Source: Daphnia carinata
Taxonomy: Eukaryota > Arthropoda > Branchiopoda > Diplostraca > Daphniidae
NCBI RefSeq assembly: GCF_022539665.2
Contig: NC_081335.1
Location: 6,200,001-6,264,000 of the forward strand
Direction: 5' to 3'
Length of the DNA: 64,000 nucleotides
The notes below the pieces were generated by a model. The model was not told the origin of the DNA. It ran no database searches and saw only the letters and a program-made list of their open reading frames with translations. Positions 31,896 through 43,368 of this stretch are shown here, one piece after another (within the stretch, counting starts at the first letter, position 1; each line of letters begins with the position of its first letter). Made by a program: the position numbers and the translations under genes.

Positions 31896-32879
31896 TTGGC
31901 GGTGAAATAGGACTGAAACGAAATAGGACTGGAGAAATAGGACTGAAAATTTCCAGTCCTATTTCTACCGGAGAAATAGGACTGGGAGAAATAGGACTGA
32001 CTTTTAAAAACTTTTAGGACAGTCCTATTTCTCCATGGCATCAGTCCTATTTCTCCTCGGCATCAGTCCTATTTCTCCTTAGAAATAGTTCTATTTCATT
32101 TACTTTGTTCCAAGGGGAACGATGAGCCTCCAATCCGATATGCAATGTATTGCACAAGAGCGCCGGCTTATATCCATTTCTCTTTTTCAAAAACCGATGG
32201 CGTTTACTCATTATTTAAATGGTTCACAAATGTTTTATCTCTTATCCTATTTTTATTTTAATTGCTGGGGAACATGAATTATTTTGAATCTTATAGAGTT
32301 CATTTAATAAAATATTATTAGAGCAAAATCAGAATATGTAAGAGCTGTATATAACGAAAGATATATGAAATAGTAAAACATTAGTTCAATTGGAAAAATT
32401 GGTTATGACCACATAATGTGCGATATAAGTAATAAATATTTCTGTAGTATGTCTAATAGTAGTTTGTTAAATGAACTCTATTAAATACAATATAGTTCAT
32501 GTTCTCCTGTAATTTAAATTAAAATAGGATAAGAAAAAAAGTTTTGTGAACCATTTATCTAATGAGTTAACCCCATCGGTTTTTAAAAAAGGGAAATGGA
32601 TATAAGCCGCCGCTCTTACGTAATACATTGCATACCGGATTGGAGGCCCATCGTTCCCCTTCGAACAAGGTAAATGAAATAGAAGTATTTCTAAGGAGAA
32701 ATAGGACTGATGCCGAGGAGAAATAGGACTGATGCCATGGAGAAATAGGACTGTCCTAAAAGTTTTTAAAAGTCAGTCCTATTTCTCCCAGTTCTATTTC
32801 TCCGGTAGAAATAGGACTGGAAATTTTCAGTCCTATTTCTCCAGTCCTATTTCGTTTCAGTCCTATTTCACCGGCTACC
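31896..32879. mobile_element. B foldback element, copy 3, with 10-bp target duplication
   Basis: 984 bp with long inverted arms of about 235 bp. The arms are built from repeats of GAGAAATAGGACTG and its complement. The termini read TTGGCGGTGAAATAGG on the left and CTATTTCACCGGCTACC on the right. ATTATATCGA is repeated on both sides (31886-31895 and 32880-32889). Long arms and a 9-11 bp duplication fit a Mutator-like foldback. There is no gene; the centre is the AT-rich body shared with families A and B elsewhere. Confidence 0.88.
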
Positions 32880-32989
32880 ATTATATCGAACGATTATAAT
32901 TTATATCGAACAGATTTCACATCGAACTGAATTTTATAAATTAATATTTTAGGTTTTATTTTCACTAAACAAAAATTTTTACATTTCTT

Positions 32990-33320
32990 TTAAGAAACTA
33001 AACTTAATTATTTTTACGGAGGCTTTTAGGATGACATGCCCCTTTACGTAGTCTAAAGAGCCAAAAAAAACCAAATGTGAAAAAAAAATTATATTTTAAG
33101 CTTGCACTTCTTTTTGGATTGAATATACCGGTAACTAAACTTCATACATCTATTATAGTTCATAAATTATATAATACGTGGCAGATGTAAGAAATGAGAC
33201 TGCGATTACAAGGTTTTTTTCGAGTCTAGTCACTGTCATAAAATTTTCAATTCTTGGTAACAAATTTATAAATTCATTGTTGTTAGTACTGGAATTATAC
33301 GATATTAACTACTACATTTA
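32990..33320. repeat. Dispersed repeat F, copy 2
   Basis: Same word order as 31500-31780, with some extra bases. Copies 1 and 2 lie in the same orientation on either side of B copy 3. Confidence 0.55.
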
Positions 33321-34559
33321 AAATGTGAAAATCTATAAAAAATCTTCTTTCCGCTAGCAAATGAAAACCGGCTGGAGATGCGTTTCAGCTGAGTATTACA
33401 TCTGCGTTTTGCGAATGAAGCGCAGATTTCAGACGTTAATTATCTGACAATAAATACGCGGATTCTATACTCAATTTTTTAAAACGACATTTATACTAGT
33501 CCTGAAAGTGTCTCTCGGACTCATTTTAAACGTTTTTTCTGTTTGATTGCAGTACGATGGTACCGTTTAAATACGGTACATGAAAGGTAAAGGAAATGCG
33601 TACATATTCCGTGTGTAATTGTGTACTAGAACTAAATCAGTATACAAATAAGATTCTGTACCAAGTTTAGATAAAAGTTATACTAAATAGTGAAATACAA
33701 ATCGATTTTTTAAGAAGGAACCATTTTATTCAAAATTTTCACATTTTTGTAAAATGTTTAGCGAAAAAGGCTGAAACAAAGAGAAGGAACCAAAGTTTAC
33801 AAAATATACTTAGGCTGCAGTTGTTGATACGACGTGGTTTCCCAATTTTCTGGTAATTCCCTAGCCAAAAGCTATGCAAACGTCTGTTATTAGGTTATTA
33901 CTTATTAATAGTTACCTTTACAAGTTAGTTAATCCTCAGGTAGATTAAAATCAGCACAACAGAAACTAGCAGCTTGTCAGAAAACATGTTAACTAAATAC
34001 TCGTCGCGATGCTTGACGATGACGCTATGTCGCTCGACTTGCAAAAAACCTGGTTTCGAGACGCCACCGCTACGTTTTTCCATACAAGTTTGAGCTTTTA
34101 TGGTTTTATCGTGGAATGAACTAGTCTCGCTAAACTATGAAACTATTCTGTGGGAAAACTGTGTACGGAATAGATACTGATTTCAGTGTTCACCATGATG
34201 ATCTAGTTACGAAAACAGGCTACAAGGCGCAAAATAATCTAGGATGAAATTCGTTAAAAATTCAGTTTGTCGTACGAAAATACAAAACATTAAAAAAAAT
34301 TATAATTCGAGACCAAAACGGTTTCGAAACGGAAAATCCAAGCGCAATGTTATCTATAACAACGGTACGCAAAAACTGGCCATCATACGCATTAAAACTG
34401 CAAATGGGAAAAGTATAAACTTAGTATGTAAAACGAAAAAACAACTACTAAAATAAATTACTGGTGTACGACATTTGAACTGTTTTGATACGGATATTCC
34501 GTATAGATTTCAGTATAACATACCAATACCGAAATAAGACGGATTTCACTTACTAGGGT
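33321..34559. other. No recognisable gene
   Basis: A plus-strand frame of 70 residues (34244-34456) is lysine- and arginine-rich (VCRTKIQNIKKNYNSRPKRF) but has no homologue that I can name and may be chance in A-rich DNA. Confidence 0.4.
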
Positions 34560-35480
34560 CATAACCTACAAAACTATCACTAGCTGGTTAATCATATAAT
34601 TGGTTAATAAAAATGTTATAACAAATTAATTTATTCGTCTTGTTCGCCAAATCCGCTCGATATTAGTTGGCCCTTAACCGGTGATAGGCGTAACCCAAAA
34701 TTAACTGTGTTCGGACCAAAAATACGGTCCATTTTATCAATTTCATGACATCTGCCTTTGAAAGTAAGGTTTCTTAAAGTCCCGATTGAAACAGCATTTC
34801 CGCTACGCTGATGTTGTTCTTTTAAAGCTTTTACGTTTTTCAAGTAGGACACCATATCAACTAAGAAATAGAAAATTTCCAATCAGACTATGAATATGTT
34901 AAAACTTTTCATCGAAATTGCCCTCTTTTTCTTCGTTGTCAAAACCAACATGATCGTTGATTTCTGCAGTTTCCGTTCGAGGACGACCTCCCTTCCCTTA
35001 TAAATGCAATCCTGCTTTTTGTAGCTTCCTTCGACAACATGGGTGCAGAGCAGCTACTTCTATTGTCTAATAGAATAAACGAATACGCAGTCAGAAAATT
35101 ATTAAATGAAGACAAATGTTTGTCAAAAGCAAATTTTTCATACCACGGATACGTCTTCATTGTTTGAATCTACCATAATTGCTTTTCCATATTTTTGAAA
35201 TAGTTGTGAAACTGCCCACTTTAAAGTTTCAGTGTTTGGCGCAATACTGTGTTCCGCAATTGCAAGCCCGAAAACTCTTGCCACAGCCTGTAAATCTAGA
35301 TGATTTAAGCTTTTCTTCGATGTCAGTTTATTATCCACGGATAACCCAAAGCACCTTGGCAGAGCAAATTTTTTTTGTCTAGTTAGTACGAGAATTAGAA
35401 CAACCACCAATTCATAGTTTGGAAAGAATATCTTAAGCACGGATAAATGGTGTCTTAGAAATTTTGCAATATTAATCAAT
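34560..35480 (-). pseudogene. C3: partial copy of the unrecognised C gene
   Basis: Minus-strand pieces match the 3' half of the C1/C2 gene: KLTSKKSLNHLDLQAVARVF and LAIAEHSIAPNTETLKWAVS (35140-35330), LSKEATKSRIAFIREGR (about 34985-35035), then VSYLKNVKALKEQHQRSGNA (34790-34855). The 5' half is absent. Some frames are longer here than in C1, so C3 may be closer to the parent sequence. Confidence 0.55.
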
Positions 35481-36436
35481 ATGACAAAGTAAGTAAATGA
35501 TGATCGACCATAAAACGAAATGTTCTCCAGGCCATGTTTAGAGGTCCTTATAGTACCACCAGAAAAATTGGATCACCCCCTTCCAATTTTGCTGTTTTAA
35601 CACGGTTTCTCGCGCCGGAATTTTTTTTCGTATATAAATGTTGCACGCAAAAATTATCGTTTTTTTTTGTATTTGAAAGATAAAGTAATGCTCTTTATCT
35701 CAAATTTTTCTGTGAAAAATCCGTTCAGGATTCTATGAAATAAATCATAGACATAAAATATTAAGTTAAACCCTAGAACAGCCCGCATTGATTATCCCTA
35801 CCCGTGCCCTAGCCTTAAGGTATGGGTTTGGCAGAGGTTGGAAAAATAGTTAGGTACAAAAAACCTAATGAATTTTTTTTGCCACTCATATGTATACCAC
35901 AAGCCACAGTATTTAACAATCTTGCTACCTCCTGTCAAACAATGTATTTCTCTAGGCCGAAACTCCTTGGCTGCCAAGCCGGGATGGGTTGCCATATCTA
36001 AGGAAAGTAAATAAACCAAAACACGCAACATTCCAAGTCACTAAATTAAGGCGTCTTCACTGATTCGATGGGTACGATTAAAGCAAATTTTGGGTAGGGT
36101 AAGCGATGCATATTTTTATGTATTTCTACCGTTAACTGGTAAGCATTCGTGCCATAGATTGGTACCGTTAACTGCTAATCATTCGTACCATAGATTGGTA
36201 CCGATAAATGGTAAGTATATACCGATTAATGGAAGGTAGATACCGTTTACTGGTACATGTTACTGAAGAGATACAACGGCTAGAAATTCAAACTGTTCTG
36301 GCAGAACCGAAAATCACTAGCGTTTTCTGCCGAACGGTAGTGATTTTTAACAGTGTTACTGAGACTATCTATTTTAATGATATTTGCCAGTTGAAAGTCT
36401 CATAAGTAGCATTAAGAAATCACAGCGCCATATGTT
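35481..36436. repeat. Non-coding stretch with a GGTACCGTTAACTGGTA-type tandem
   Basis: Between about 36126 and 36255 the words ACCGTTAACTGGTAAGC, TTGGTACCG and CATTCGT(A/G)CCATAGA repeat two to four times with drift. No gene is recognised in the rest. Confidence 0.5.
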
Positions 36437-36446
36437 GGGGGGGGGG
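36437..36446 (+). repeat. Poly-G run of 10
   Basis: Followed by TTTGGGTAACGTCGCATTCTA, the same arrangement as at 3776. Confidence 0.7.
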
Positions 36447-36721
36447 TTTGGGTAACGTCGCATTCTAGTTTGCTGAGACCATTACAGTAAGGCCCCACAA
36501 AACGGGGCAAGTCTTGCGAGGGGGAACCCTTCCCGTTTTGCAGATTTTTCATTTTGCTTTAATTCTATTCGGGTTGCCATAATTCTACCATTGATGGGGT
36601 TCGCCAACCTTTTTATACCTGCTTTTTTCAACGCAACCAGCCATACGATAAAAATTATGGTTTCAGAACCCGATTGAGAGCTGCAAACAAAACTATGTTT
36701 TTCTTAGTTTTCCCCAGTTTA

Positions 36722-36828
36722 AGCTCTGTAGCTCATTCTTTGAATTTTAAGTTTTAACTGAGTCATTTCAGTAGCTCTGTAGCTCCCCCTTTGAATTTTA
36801 AGTTTTAACTGAATCATTTCAGTGCATC
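36722..36828 (+). repeat. Tandem duplication, two units of about 52 bp
   Basis: AGCTCTGTAGCTC followed by CTTTGAATTTTAAG...TTTCAGT occurs twice in direct succession with only a few differences. Recent local duplication. Confidence 0.75.
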
Positions 36829-37099
36829 TTTTCTTTTGGCAAGACAGTGTACTACATTCTACTATTTCCCCTAACGCTAGACTTTAAAACTTAACAAGCA
36901 TATTTTTAAAGCATAAAAATGTTTCGGTGCGTCACCGCACTTTAAGAAGAATACAATAAACTAAATGGTTAACTGAAGCCAGTATATTGTAGGCCTACAC
37001 ATTCATTCACACTGCAGAACACTACCAGGAATTTAAATCTCCCGCCAACAGATGTGAGAAATTCCCTAAGGCTGAAATTCGGTGCGAGCAGCCCCTCTT

Positions 37100-37287
37100 C
37101 CCCTTTTGCGAGATTTCACCCATCTTCAACCCCATTATCTGGTGGGACAACCCCGTTTTCTGGTGCGCCAAACTTTTTTTCTGGTGCATGAAACCGAACA
37201 TTGTTTTTCGGATTGAAAGTCACTTTTTGTTGGAAAACTCGCCGATTTTAGAGGAGGAAATTACCTAAAGACACGAATTTTTGACAG
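37100..37287 (-). repeat. CACTA-like terminus, copy 3 (solo end)
   Basis: Shares with 30600-30819 the repeated TTATCTGGTG/TTTTCTGGTG words and CCGATTTTAGAGGAGG, and ends at TTTTTGACAGCG where the other copies have the CACTG terminus in reverse. More diverged. No transposase is attached. Confidence 0.5.
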
Positions 37288-37523
37288 CGATCGTTAAAAT
37301 AATAACACTATTCACGTAGGTATATGCAAAACTTGAAAAAAAAATTGAATTTTTCGTGGTTATTAGTAACCGGAAAAACTTTTCCACAAATTCCATAATA
37401 TTTTTCTAGAAGCAAAATTTAAAAAATAAATAAAACAAATTCTATTTTTACGGGTTTAGCCTCTCCCAAAAAGCATAAACGCACAAACCTGATTAAAAAT
37501 GGGCCAATTAAAAATCTGATTCT

Positions 37524-37563
37524 TGTCACGGATTTGATCGGTAAGGGCAAGACTCCCTAGAGG
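37524..37563 (+). repeat. BEL 5' LTR remnant
   Basis: About 40 bp identical but for one base (CACGG vs CACCG) to the start of the right LTR. After CTAGAGG it runs straight into protease coding sequence, so the rest of the LTR, the primer site and gag are absent here. Confidence 0.85.
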
Positions 37564-37565
37564 GG

Positions 37566-37783
37566 GGGAACGACTTCGTACAAAGCACAAGAGCTTATAC
37601 AGTACCCAATCTACAGGTTGCTCAAAATCCAACCTTTTCGGGCTTACAAGCAAAGGCATTCCCTCATCCGCAAAGCCTGAAGCTCCCAGAAGTCCAATCC
37701 GACCACGTAACGATTCTAATTGGCTTCGATGTAGTAGACGCTCACGGCCACAGCGAATCGCGTAAACCAATGGATGGGTAGTA
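37566..37783 (+). pseudogene. BEL pol: aspartic protease, C-terminal part
   Basis: The plus-strand frame reads RAYTVPNLQV (about 37590-37620) and VTILIGFDVVDAH (37705-37745), the C-terminal words of the Pao retropepsin. A stop at about 37778 ends it. The active-site DTG side lies in the deleted part. The minus-strand frame over this stretch is a shadow. Confidence 0.75.
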
Positions 37784-39054
37784 TGGCGCTTAGCCGCCTT
37801 TTCCAAATCGAACGGCGATTGAATAGAGACTCCAGCTACGCCAAACGATACGATGACGTCATCCAAGAATACGTAAAACTTGGCCATGCTCGTCTCTTAT
37901 CCACCGAAGAAGCTAAACGGAGAATACCAAAGACAAACTATATGCCTCATACGAGCTTGACAACAAAAACAAGAGTGGTCTTCGACTGTTCAGCAGAGTG
38001 TGAAGGTACCTCCTTAAACAAAAATCTTCTTCGTGGACCGAACTACCTTCTAAATTTACTTGGAATAATCTTGCGCTTTCGCAAGCACCAAATTCACATC
38101 AGTAGTGACATCGAGAAGATGTACCATCAAGTTTTAGTTCCAGAGGAGTATCAAGATGCCTTTCGATTTTTGTACCAGTCGCCTAATAGCACGTCGACAC
38201 CGCATACTTACAGAATGATAGTTCATGTCTTTGGAGCCATCTCGTTGCCGTCGACTTGCTTGTTCGCCTTAAATAAAACAGCCGAAGACAACAAAACGAA
38301 ATTTCCAGACGCAGCAGCCAGCGTAAGAATAAGTTTCTACGTCGACAACTATTTGGATTCGTTCAATTCGGAAGAAGAGGCAATCAAACGGGCCCGCCAG
38401 CTAAAGGAACTGTCGCAGCTGGGGGGTTTTAATCTCAACAAGTGGTCGTCGTCGTCAAGAAAGGTCATAGCAGCGCTTAAACCATTAGGCTTGGCCAAAC
38501 CAGAACTGGATTTAGACTTGGACAAATTGCCTATAGATCGCGCCCTTGGGATTCCTTGGGACAGGGAAATCAATGCGTTCACTTTCAAGGTGGGAGAGGA
38601 AATTCAGTTGCACGCCACGCCTACTAAAAGAAATCTCGTAAATGTGGTGGCCACTGTATACGATCCGCTTGGGTTCGTCGCTTCAGTGGTGTTCGCCATG
38701 AAGATGTTGACGCAAGAAGTATGGCGAACCAAGTTGGATTGGGACGAAGAGCTACCCGAACACTTGAAATGTCGATTTCAAAAATGGTGTCAAAGTTTGT
38801 CAAATTTAGCACGCATCACAGTTCCCCGATGCCTAGTAAACGAAGAACATCCAACAACTCAACGGATACACATCTTTGCTGACGCCAGTCAACTAGGGTT
38901 TGGAGCAGTTGCATACGTGCGAACAACGTACGCCAGTGAAAGGGTCGACATATCTTTCATCATGGCCAAAACGCATGTTGCACCGCTAAACAACTCTCGA
39001 TCCCTCGGCTCGAACTTCAAGGAGCTGTCGAAGCTTTACACCTGGCCACAATAA
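37774..39054 (+). pseudogene. BEL pol: reverse transcriptase and RNase H start
   Basis: One long open frame (426 residues). SLTTKTRVVFDCSA leads into the RT fingers; HISSDIEKMYHQVLV carries the first catalytic Asp; FYVDNYLDSF is the active-site loop, with the second Asp of YVDD replaced by Asn. Further on, VATVYDPLGFVASVV and IHIFADASQLGFGAVAY (RNase H start) are typical of Pao elements. A frameshift near 39005 leaves the RNase H frame. The YVDD change would impair polymerisation. Confidence 0.92.
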
Positions 39055-39830
39055 TTTGCCGTGAGATGAACCTGGATCTGAGTCAAACCACGTTTCACGT
39101 CGACTCCCAGACAGTTCTGAGATGGATCCATTCTGCCAACGTCAAATACGAAGTGTTTGTGGGCAATTGAACTGGAAAGATTCTAATAAACACCGATTCT
39201 CGACAATGGCGCCACGTACCAGGAATCATGAATCCAGCAGACGTTTGCAGTAGAGGACTGGTTCCCGACAATCTCAAAGAGTTACAGCAGTTCCATCAAG
39301 GACCAGCCTTTTTGTTGTTGGAACCTCCATTATGGCCAAAGTGGGATCAGATCGAACCAAACGACCATCAAGATCCCGAAGCCATTCATGTCTACACAAC
39401 GAAAACCGAGCTCAGTGATAACGTGATTGACCAGTGCGTAAAATATTATTCAAACAAAGTACGCCTGGAGCGAGTGCTTGCGTGGTGTTCACGGTTCATC
39501 GCAAACTGTCATACCAAAGAAAAGAAGCTAATGGTGACTTCAGGAGAACTGACGCCAGTCGAAACTGAAGCAGCGCTGGCAATGTGCATTCAACGTGCAC
39601 AAGAAGTGGCTTACCCAGAAGATGTCTTGTTCTTGAAAAGGGGAAAGGAATTGCCAAACCGGTCGAAACTGGAGCAGTTTCGACGATTTATCAACGAACA
39701 ACACCTAAGGCGAGTGGGCGGTCGAATTGGTCAAGCACCTGTCGACTATGTGACAAGAACTCCAGTGATTTTGCCTCCCGAGGAACGTATCACAAGCCTA
39801 TTAGTCTGGGATGCCCACGTTCAAAATTAA
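39005..39830 (+). pseudogene. BEL pol: RNase H end and pre-integrase region
   Basis: After the frameshift: ELQGAVEALHLATIICREM, FHVDSQTVLRWIHS (about 39095-39135), a stop near 39171, then RQWRHVPGIMNPADVCSRGL (39205-39260), which is the highly conserved Pao end of RNase H. The open frame 39228-39830 continues to VWDAHVQN (zinc-binding His side of integrase) and stops where the HxxxH pattern should go on. Confidence 0.88.
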
Positions 39831-40124
39831 GTCCGATCGCTTATTGTACGAACTTCGAACGATGTACTGGATAACCGCTAGGTTATCCATATAACAAGTG
39901 TATTCCCTGCAAGCGAAGAAACTCACAACCAGTCGCACCACTCATGGCTCAGCTACCAGGTCATCGCATAACGCCTTTCTTGCTTCCGTTCGCTCATACA
40001 GGAGTCGACTACTTTGGCCCATTGACTGTCAAAGTAGGAGGGAGAGGGCGAAGACACAAAATAAGATGGATCTGCCTTACAAACCGAGCAGTGCATCTAG
40101 AAGTAACGGCCAGCCTCAGTGCAG
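39831..40124 (+). pseudogene. BEL pol: integrase N-terminal half
   Basis: MYWIT and C-P-C-K words of the zinc-binding domain (39865-39915, frame broken), then PFAHTGVDYFGPLTV with the first catalytic Asp (about 39985-40030) and ICLTNRAVHLEVTASLSA up to the insertion point. It continues without loss at 41562. Confidence 0.88.
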
Positions 40125-41561
40125 CCCACACGGCACATCTCCTTCGTTAGGTAACGATAGTAGTATGAAATAGTAAAAAATTTATGAAATTGCAAAAGTT
40201 TGTTATGACCACTATGAAGTGCAATAAAAGTAATAAATATTTCTCATTTTGCTCTAATAGTATTTTGTTAAATGAACTCTATTAAATACAATATAGTTCA
40301 TGTTCTCCTGTAATTTTAATTAAAATAGCATAAGAAAAAAAGGTTTTGGAGGCTCAACGCTCCAATTCGAACAATTTTTGAAAATAGTCTTATCTCTAAA
40401 AAGAAATAGGACTAATGCCTTGGTAAAATAGGATTTACCTAGTAGCCGGTGAAATAGGACTGAAACGAAATAGGACTGATAATTTCTAGTCCTATTTCTA
40501 CCGGAGAAATAGGACTGGGTGAAATAGGACTGACTTTTAATCACTTTTAAGACAGTCCTATTTCTCCATGGCATCAGTCCTATTTCTCCTCTGCATTAGT
40601 CCTATTTCTCCTTAGAAATAGTCCTATTTCATTTTCTTTGTTCCATTAGGAACGATGAGCCTCCAATCCGGTAGGCAACTTATTGCGTAAGAGCGTCGGG
40701 CTATATCCATTTCCTTTTTTAAAAAGCCGTTAGCGTTAAGTCATTACTTAAATGGTTCACAAAACATTTATCTCTTATCCTATTTTAATTTAAATTGCTG
40801 GGGAACATGAATTATGTTGAATCTAATAGAGTTCATTTAATAAAATACTATTAGAGCAACATCAGAATATATAAGAACTGTATATAATGTAAAGATAGTT
40901 GCATGAAATAGTAAAACATTAGTGCGATTGGAAAAGTTGGAGATGACTCCATAAAGTGCAATATAAGTAATAAATATTTCTGTAGTATGTCTAATAGTAT
41001 TTTGTTTTGTTTTGGAGGCTTATCGTTCCTACTGGAACATAGAAAAATGAAATAGGATTATTTTTAAGGAGATATAGGACTGTCCTAAAAGTTGTTAAAA
41101 GTCAATCCTATTTCTCCGGTAGAAATAGGACTGGAAATTTTCAGTCCTATTTCTCCAGTCCTATTTCGTTTCAGTCCTATTTCACCGCCAATCACTTACC
41201 TTAAATATTTAAAAAGTCAGTCATATTTCATCGCCAATTCCAATAAAAGATCAAGCTATTGAATCCGAATAAACCATTTCAAATATTCTATTGTCCTTTA
41301 ATATCCATTTTTTATTCTAATTACATTTAAATGCTTGGTTCTATAATTGGTTCTGTATTAGTTCTATTCTATATGCTAATACCATAGGAGGTTATTGGTA
41401 CTACCTGAGGATGATGCAAGAGGGACTGAAGAGCCTGTCAGGCAGCTGCTAGGTAACCAAAAAGAAGTTTCTAAGAGGAATCGAGGACGGTTATGGGGAA
41501 GACTGGGGAGGATAGTAGCATGTTCTGCGGAGGTACTTAGGAGCCAGTCGTGCCGTGTGGG
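40125..41561 (+). mobile_element. Family A copy 6, inserted in BEL integrase
   Basis: CCCACACGGCAC at 40125 and GTGCCGTGTGGG ending at 41561 form the inverted ends. AG is repeated outside both (40123-40124; 41562-41563). Without the element and one AG the integrase reading frame closes exactly (TASLSA then EAFLLAF). The part with the DMLRS coding word is missing, and a B element is inserted at 40441. Confidence 0.92.
40441..41192. mobile_element. B foldback element, copy 4, inserted in A copy 6
   Basis: Left terminus AGTAGCCGGTGAAATAGG, right terminus CTATTTCACCGCCAATC, arms built from GAGAAATAGGACTG words. GATTTACCT (40432-40440) and CACTTACCT (41193-41201) look like a 9-bp target duplication with two changes. 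Outside it, family A sequence resumes (TTAAATATTTAAAAAGTCAG). Confidence 0.8.
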
Positions 41562-42150
41562 AGAGGCATTTCTGTTGGCCTTTTCTCGATTCTCCAGCAT
41601 AATGGGAAAGCCAGTCGTTGTATATAGCGACGATGGGACAAATTTTGTAGCTGGAGAAGAGGAGTTGAACGAGGCAATCGAAGAACCACACATTAGCAAA
41701 GATTCCCTTGAAGCACAATTCACTTGTCGACACATCGAGTACCGTTTTTCTCCTCCAAGTGAACTTCATTTCGGGGGAGTTTGGGAGAGGCTTGTGCAAG
41801 CTTGCAAAAGAGCTATGAAAGTGATCATCGGAAATAGTGTCGTTAGTGATCAAGTCTTAAATACTATTCTGGCAGAGATCGGTGCATTGCTTAACGCTCG
41901 ACCGCTAACTCATCTCAGCGTAAACTCCGAAGATCGTGACCCTCTCACTCCAAACCATTTTTTACACGCCAGACCAATACCGTATATCCCGCTGGCATTC
42001 GTCGATCTCGACAATATGAGGATCTCAAAAACCAGTTCACACAAAGTCAGCTCATTGTCAACCACTATTGGAAAAGATGGATCAGCGAATGTCTACCGTA
42101 CCTCACCGAAAGAAAAAAATGGGCCAAGAGTCACAAAAACATTGAAGTGA
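41562..42150 (+). pseudogene. BEL pol: integrase C-terminal half
   Basis: EAFLLAFSRFSSI, VVVYSDDGTNFVAG (second catalytic Asp, about 41615-41655), and HFGGVWERLVQACKRAMK (catalytic Glu, about 41768-41820), then GALLNARPLTHLS and LTPNHFLHAR, all in one frame: the standard end of a Pao integrase core. A frame change near 42010-42150 leads to the last domain. Confidence 0.92.
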
Positions 42151-42356
42151 ACGATGTTGTACTCGTTGTCGACCCATTAACTCCCCGGGGTCAGTGGCCA
42201 TTGGGAAAGGTAGTCGAAATTTTACCGAGCATGTCCGACAATGTCGTGCGCGTAGCTAACGTGAAAATTTCCGGCGCAAAAAATACCTTAACTCGTCCTG
42301 TGACAAGATTATGCGTGCTTTCAACGCGAAACGAAATCGCACCTGAAACGAGCTAG
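42147..42356 (+). pseudogene. BEL pol: C-terminal DUF5641-like domain
   Basis: DVVLVVDPLTPRGQWPLGKV and RVANVKISGAKNTLTRPVTR are the typical last domain of Pao polyproteins, which follows the integrase. Stop at 42354-42356. Confidence 0.85.
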
Positions 42357-42670
42357 ACACCCACACTGCCAGACTCGCCTAAAGAAGAAGAAGAAAAAAA
42401 ACCATCCCATTACCGTAGTTGACCATACACGTGAAGTTGTCTAGGACCGCCCTCTAGTAAACCCCTCGGCAATTTACTGTTTCAAACGTCGTCTAACGTA
42501 TTGTGCAGCACTGACCAACGATCATTAGAAAATTTCTAGCCATCAGTTATAGTCGACTTCCTCAGTATCTTAAATTGTGTTTAAAACAAACTCGTGTCGA
42601 ACAAAAAGTGCTAGTGACCGTCCTTTTATCGAAGATCGAACATTGTGTCAGTGGCATTTAAATCGTTAAA

Positions 42671-43242
42671 ATGGAAGAGATCAAAAATCGTCAAAAGAAA
42701 CTATTGTTCCAACTCAAAAGTGTAGTGAAAAACTTCGACTGTGAAGAACAAAAAGCCTGGATTTTGCTGACTCATCTTCCCTAGACGTCAGTGTCGTTAA
42801 ACAAACTATCAGTGCTCTAAATTCCAGCCGAAACTACATAGAAAAAGTACGGTGCGAAGAAATCATGGCGACCACCCCACCACGCGATTCCCCGAGGCAG
42901 GTCGATCCACCATCCACTCCCACGCTATCACCACCAGCTGTAGCCGTCCCACGCTTTACGCCGTCGTTGCCGTGCTTTGTGGATCACGTCGAAACCTTGC
43001 CTCCACACAATATAGACCAGTGCCGAGTCTTCATCGAAAAAATGACGGCCACCGAACGAGCAAAGCTGATCGCCCAACGCTTATTATGCTTCCGGTGTTG
43101 GGAAAGGGGAGCCTTTATCGGAGAGGCGAAGCATATAGGAGCCAGCTGCTCTCACCTTCGACATTGTTTCCGCTGTAACAGTGCCACTCATCACCAGTTG
43201 CTTTGTCGAGCCAAGTTCGTCACTCGTCAGAGTGACCAGTAG
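42671..43242 (+). pseudogene. BEL gag remnant, located 3' of pol
   Basis: An ATG at 42671 opens a 37-codon frame (MEEIKNRQKKLLFQLKS) that stops at about 42784. The next frame, 42865-43242, has a proline-rich stretch and then two Cys/His knuckle-like units: CFRCWERG...HIGASC and CFRCNSATHHQLLC, as at the end of BEL gag. In the first the usual His after Gly is lost. The 300 bp before the ATG (42357-42670) look like a leader. In BEL elements gag precedes pol, so this order is abnormal. Confidence 0.8.
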
Positions 43243-43368
43243 TGTGCTTCGTGGTCGACCTCTCTTTTGGTGCGTTTGGGATCAAGAAATTCCCCTTTTT
43301 TTTGTTCCCTACTGTGTTTTTTTTCCTCAACTAAATATTGTTCGTTGAAGTAACGAACAAGGGCCCGC

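Noticed and set aside
34244-34456. Basic 70-residue frame as a small DNA-binding protein
   Set aside because: A-rich composition explains the lysines; no motif, and no support from neighbours.
37456-37887. 143-residue open frame on the minus strand at the start of the BEL element
   Set aside because: The plus strand encodes the protease end and RT start of BEL/Pao in the same place; the minus frame is a shadow with no family features.
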